Below, one piece after another: positions 6,291-7,677 of a stretch of DNA of 7,677 nucleotides. Source of the stretch: UBA1367 sp040268355 (GTDB taxonomy: Bacteria > Actinomycetota > Coriobacteriia > Coriobacteriales > Atopobiaceae). Where the stretch lies: positions 1 through 7,677 of the forward strand of contig JAWRIT010000141.1 in NCBI GenBank assembly GCA_040268355.1. The letters run 5' to 3'. Positions within the stretch are counted from its first letter, which is position 1. Each line of letters starts with the position of its first letter. The position numbers and the translations under genes were made by a program. A model generated the notes under the pieces. It had not been told where the DNA came from. It saw nothing but the letters and a program-made list of their open reading frames with translations, and did not search any database.

Positions 6291-7677
6291 GGTCCTCGTC
6301 CGAGCGTGCCGCCGCCTCGGCCCCGGCCCGCTTCGCGGAGCCGCGCATCGTGTTCGTCGCCGTCGCCCTGGCGCTCACGGCCTTTGGGTTGCTCATGATC
6401 TTCTCGTCCTCGTCGGTCACGGCGCTCACCTCCGAGGGCAATGACTACAATCCGGCCTACTACCTGCAGCGTCAGCTGATCTTTGCCGCGCTGGGGGTGG
6501 TGCTCGCCATCGTTGTTGCGAGCCAGGACTACCACCGGTGGTCGCGGACCCTGCTCTATCCCCTCTGGGGAGGCACGGTGCTGTTGCTTCTGGCCATCCT
6601 CACGCCGATCGCGGGACAGGGCGCCTACGGTGCCACGCGTTGGATCGCCATCGGCCCCTTCACCCTGCAGCCGTCCGAGTTCGCCAAGGCCACCATCATC
6701 CTCACGGCGGCGACGCTCGCCGAGGACCGTTTCCAAGAGGGGACGCTCGTGGGTGGGGCTTTCATGGGCCGCGTGGCCGTCCTTCTGGGTGTCCCCTTGG
6801 TGCTGGTGTTGCTGCAGCCCGACAAGGGGACGGTCATCATCTGCGGGGCCACGCTCGTCGTGATGCTGCTGCTCGCCGGCGAGCCGATTCGTCACATCCT
6901 GGGCATCGTCGCCCTCGGCGCGGTGGGGATCCTGTTCCTGTCGCTCAAGGACGACTACTCCCGCGCGCGCATCCTGACGATGCTTGACCCCTGGCGGGAC
7001 CCCTACAACGAGGGCTACCAGCTCATCCAGGGTTTCTACGCCTTTGGGTCCGGCGGCCTGTTCGGGGTCGGCCTGGGCATGAGCCGACAGAAGTACTCCT
7101 ACTTGCCCATGGCCTACAACGACTTCATCTTCGCCGTGGTGGGCGAGGAGCTGGGCCTGGTGGGCACGCTGCTCGTCCTTGCCGCCTTCCTCGTGCTGCT
7201 GTGGATGGGCTTCCGCATCGCACGGCTGGCGCCCGACCTCTCCGGCAGGCTCATCGCGGCGGGCAGCTCCACCTTGCTGGTGGTCCAGCTCCTGGTGAAC
7301 GTGTGCGGCGTGCTGGGGCTGATGCCGCTCTCGGGAAAGCCCGTGCCCTTCATCTCCTACGGCGGCTCCTCGATCATGGGCAGCCTCATCCTGGTGGGCC
7401 TGGTGGTCTCGGTGTCGCGCTCGTCGGGGCTGCCTCACACCGTCTACGACGAGCGGCGCGCGAGCCTCACGCTCTACGACGGGACGGATCGCGGGCGTGG
7501 GCTGCGCGTGTACACGGGAGGGCGCCAGCAGACGCCCGAGAGCCTGCGCTCGTCGCGGGACTTCCTCTCGGAGCACGAGGGGAGCAGGATAACGACGAAC
7601 GCGAACGGTTCGAGGCGCATCGAGTTGGGACCCTCGGCCCGTGACAGGCTGCGAGGCCGCGACGGTGGTCGCGGCAC
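6287..7677 (+). CDS. ftsW: SEDS septal peptidoglycan glycosyltransferase FtsW (3' end outside window)
   Basis: Polytopic SEDS-family protein that polymerises lipid II into glycan strands at the septum in partnership with FtsI. It was formerly proposed to be the lipid II flippase. The frame is open from the ATG at 6287 to the right edge, giving 463 codons plus two bases and no stop, so the gene is partial. A short polar N-terminus (1-19) is followed by roughly ten hydrophobic helices up to about residue 378. SEDS motifs include ATRWIAIGPFTLQPSEFAK (116-134), LLQPDKGT (175-182), LDPWRDPYNEGYQLIQG (233-249), YLPMAYNDFIFAVVGEELG (272-290, with putative catalytic Asp279) and GKPVPFISYGGSS (350-362). 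Residues 379-463 form a hydrophilic Arg/Gly-rich tail with no recognised domain. FtsW is preferred over RodA because of the dcw context and the DPW...GYQL signature. The start overlaps the murD stop (ATGA) and follows a strong ribosome site. Confidence 0.95.
   Translation, partial: MRSSSERAAASAPARFAEPRIVFVAVALALTAFGLLMIFSSSSVTALTSEGNDYNPAYYLQRQLIFAALGVVLAIVVASQDYHRWSRTLLYPLWGGTVLLLLAILTPIAGQGAYGATRWIAIGPFTLQPSEFAKATIILTAATLAEDRFQEGTLVGGAFMGRVAVLLGVPLVLVLLQPDKGTVIICGATLVVMLLLAGEPIRHILGIVALGAVGILFLSLKDDYSRARILTMLDPWRDPYNEGYQLIQGFYAFGSGGLFGVGLGMSRQKYSYLPMAYNDFIFAVVGEELGLVGTLLVLAAFLVLLWMGFRIARLAPDLSGRLIAAGSSTLLVVQLLVNVCGVLGLMPLSGKPVPFISYGGSSIMGSLILVGLVVSVSRSSGLPHTVYDERRASLTLYDGTDRGRGLRVYTGGRQQTPESLRSSRDFLSEHEGSRITTNANGSRRIELGPSARDRLRGRDGGRG

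Larger units (their letters stand above)
22..7677 (+). other. dcw gene cluster, probable single operon (partial at both ends)
   Basis: Six same-strand genes are separated by 11, 19, -1, 9 and -4 nt. No gap can hold a hairpin terminator, and I see no promoter-like sequence in the gaps. The order matches the classical division/cell wall cluster except that murE is absent. By family convention rsmH would be expected to the left, and murG, murC and ftsQ to the right, but none of these is in the window. Confidence 0.85.

Noticed and set aside
5486..7576. A 696-codon open frame on the minus strand opposite murD and ftsW
   Set aside because: It is antisense to two well-supported genes with intact family motifs. 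Its translation is low-complexity (rich in His, Arg, Gly, Glu, Gln) with no recognisable domain, typical of shadow frames in high-G+C DNA.
6287..7677. Reading the last gene as RodA rather than FtsW
   Set aside because: SEDS motifs are shared by both, but position after murD in the dcw cluster and the DPW...GYQL segment fit FtsW better.
1..7677. Mobile elements, CRISPR arrays, tRNA or rRNA genes
   Set aside because: Coding sequence fills nearly the whole window, and I saw no direct repeats with spacers, transposase motifs, terminal inverted repeats or RNA gene signatures on either strand.

Overview
The window is one uninterrupted stretch of a division and cell wall (dcw) cluster. Six genes lie on the + strand in the order ftsL-like, ftsI, murF, mraY, murD, ftsW, and the last runs off the right edge. 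Base composition is very high in G+C by eye, with strong G/C preference at third codon positions. That preference also leaves long but spurious open frames on the opposite strand. High G+C, a class B PBP without visible PASTA repeats, and murF directly after ftsI suggest a high-G+C actinobacterium. My best guess is the class Coriobacteriia (an Olsenella/Atopobium/Collinsella-like organism). This is inference from composition and layout, not a database match.

Layout: 1-21 is a leader with a ribosome binding site; 22-504 is a small FtsL-like bitopic division protein; 516-2318 is the class B transpeptidase FtsI/PBP3; 2338-3825 is MurF; 3825-4853 is MraY; 4863-6290 is MurD; 6287 to the window end is FtsW, lacking its 3' end. 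The largest gap between genes is 19 nt. mraY overlaps murF by 1 nt (TGATG) and ftsW overlaps murD by 4 nt (ATGA). There is no room for an internal terminator, and I see no promoter. The genes are therefore probably co-transcribed and partly translationally coupled.

The genes cover two linked jobs. MurD and MurF are cytoplasmic amino acid ligases that build the UDP-MurNAc-peptide. MraY moves that product onto undecaprenyl phosphate to give lipid I. FtsW (SEDS glycan polymerase) and FtsI (transpeptidase) polymerise and cross-link lipid II at the septum, with FtsL as part of the complex that activates them.

I found no mobile element, CRISPR array, RNA gene or clearly new system. Points worth a second look are the absence of murE between ftsI and murF, a Ser where MraY's DDxxK motif normally has Lys, an NGN in place of the usual DGH motif of MurF, a Tyr in place of His beside FtsW's putative catalytic Asp, and a long arginine-rich tail on FtsW.
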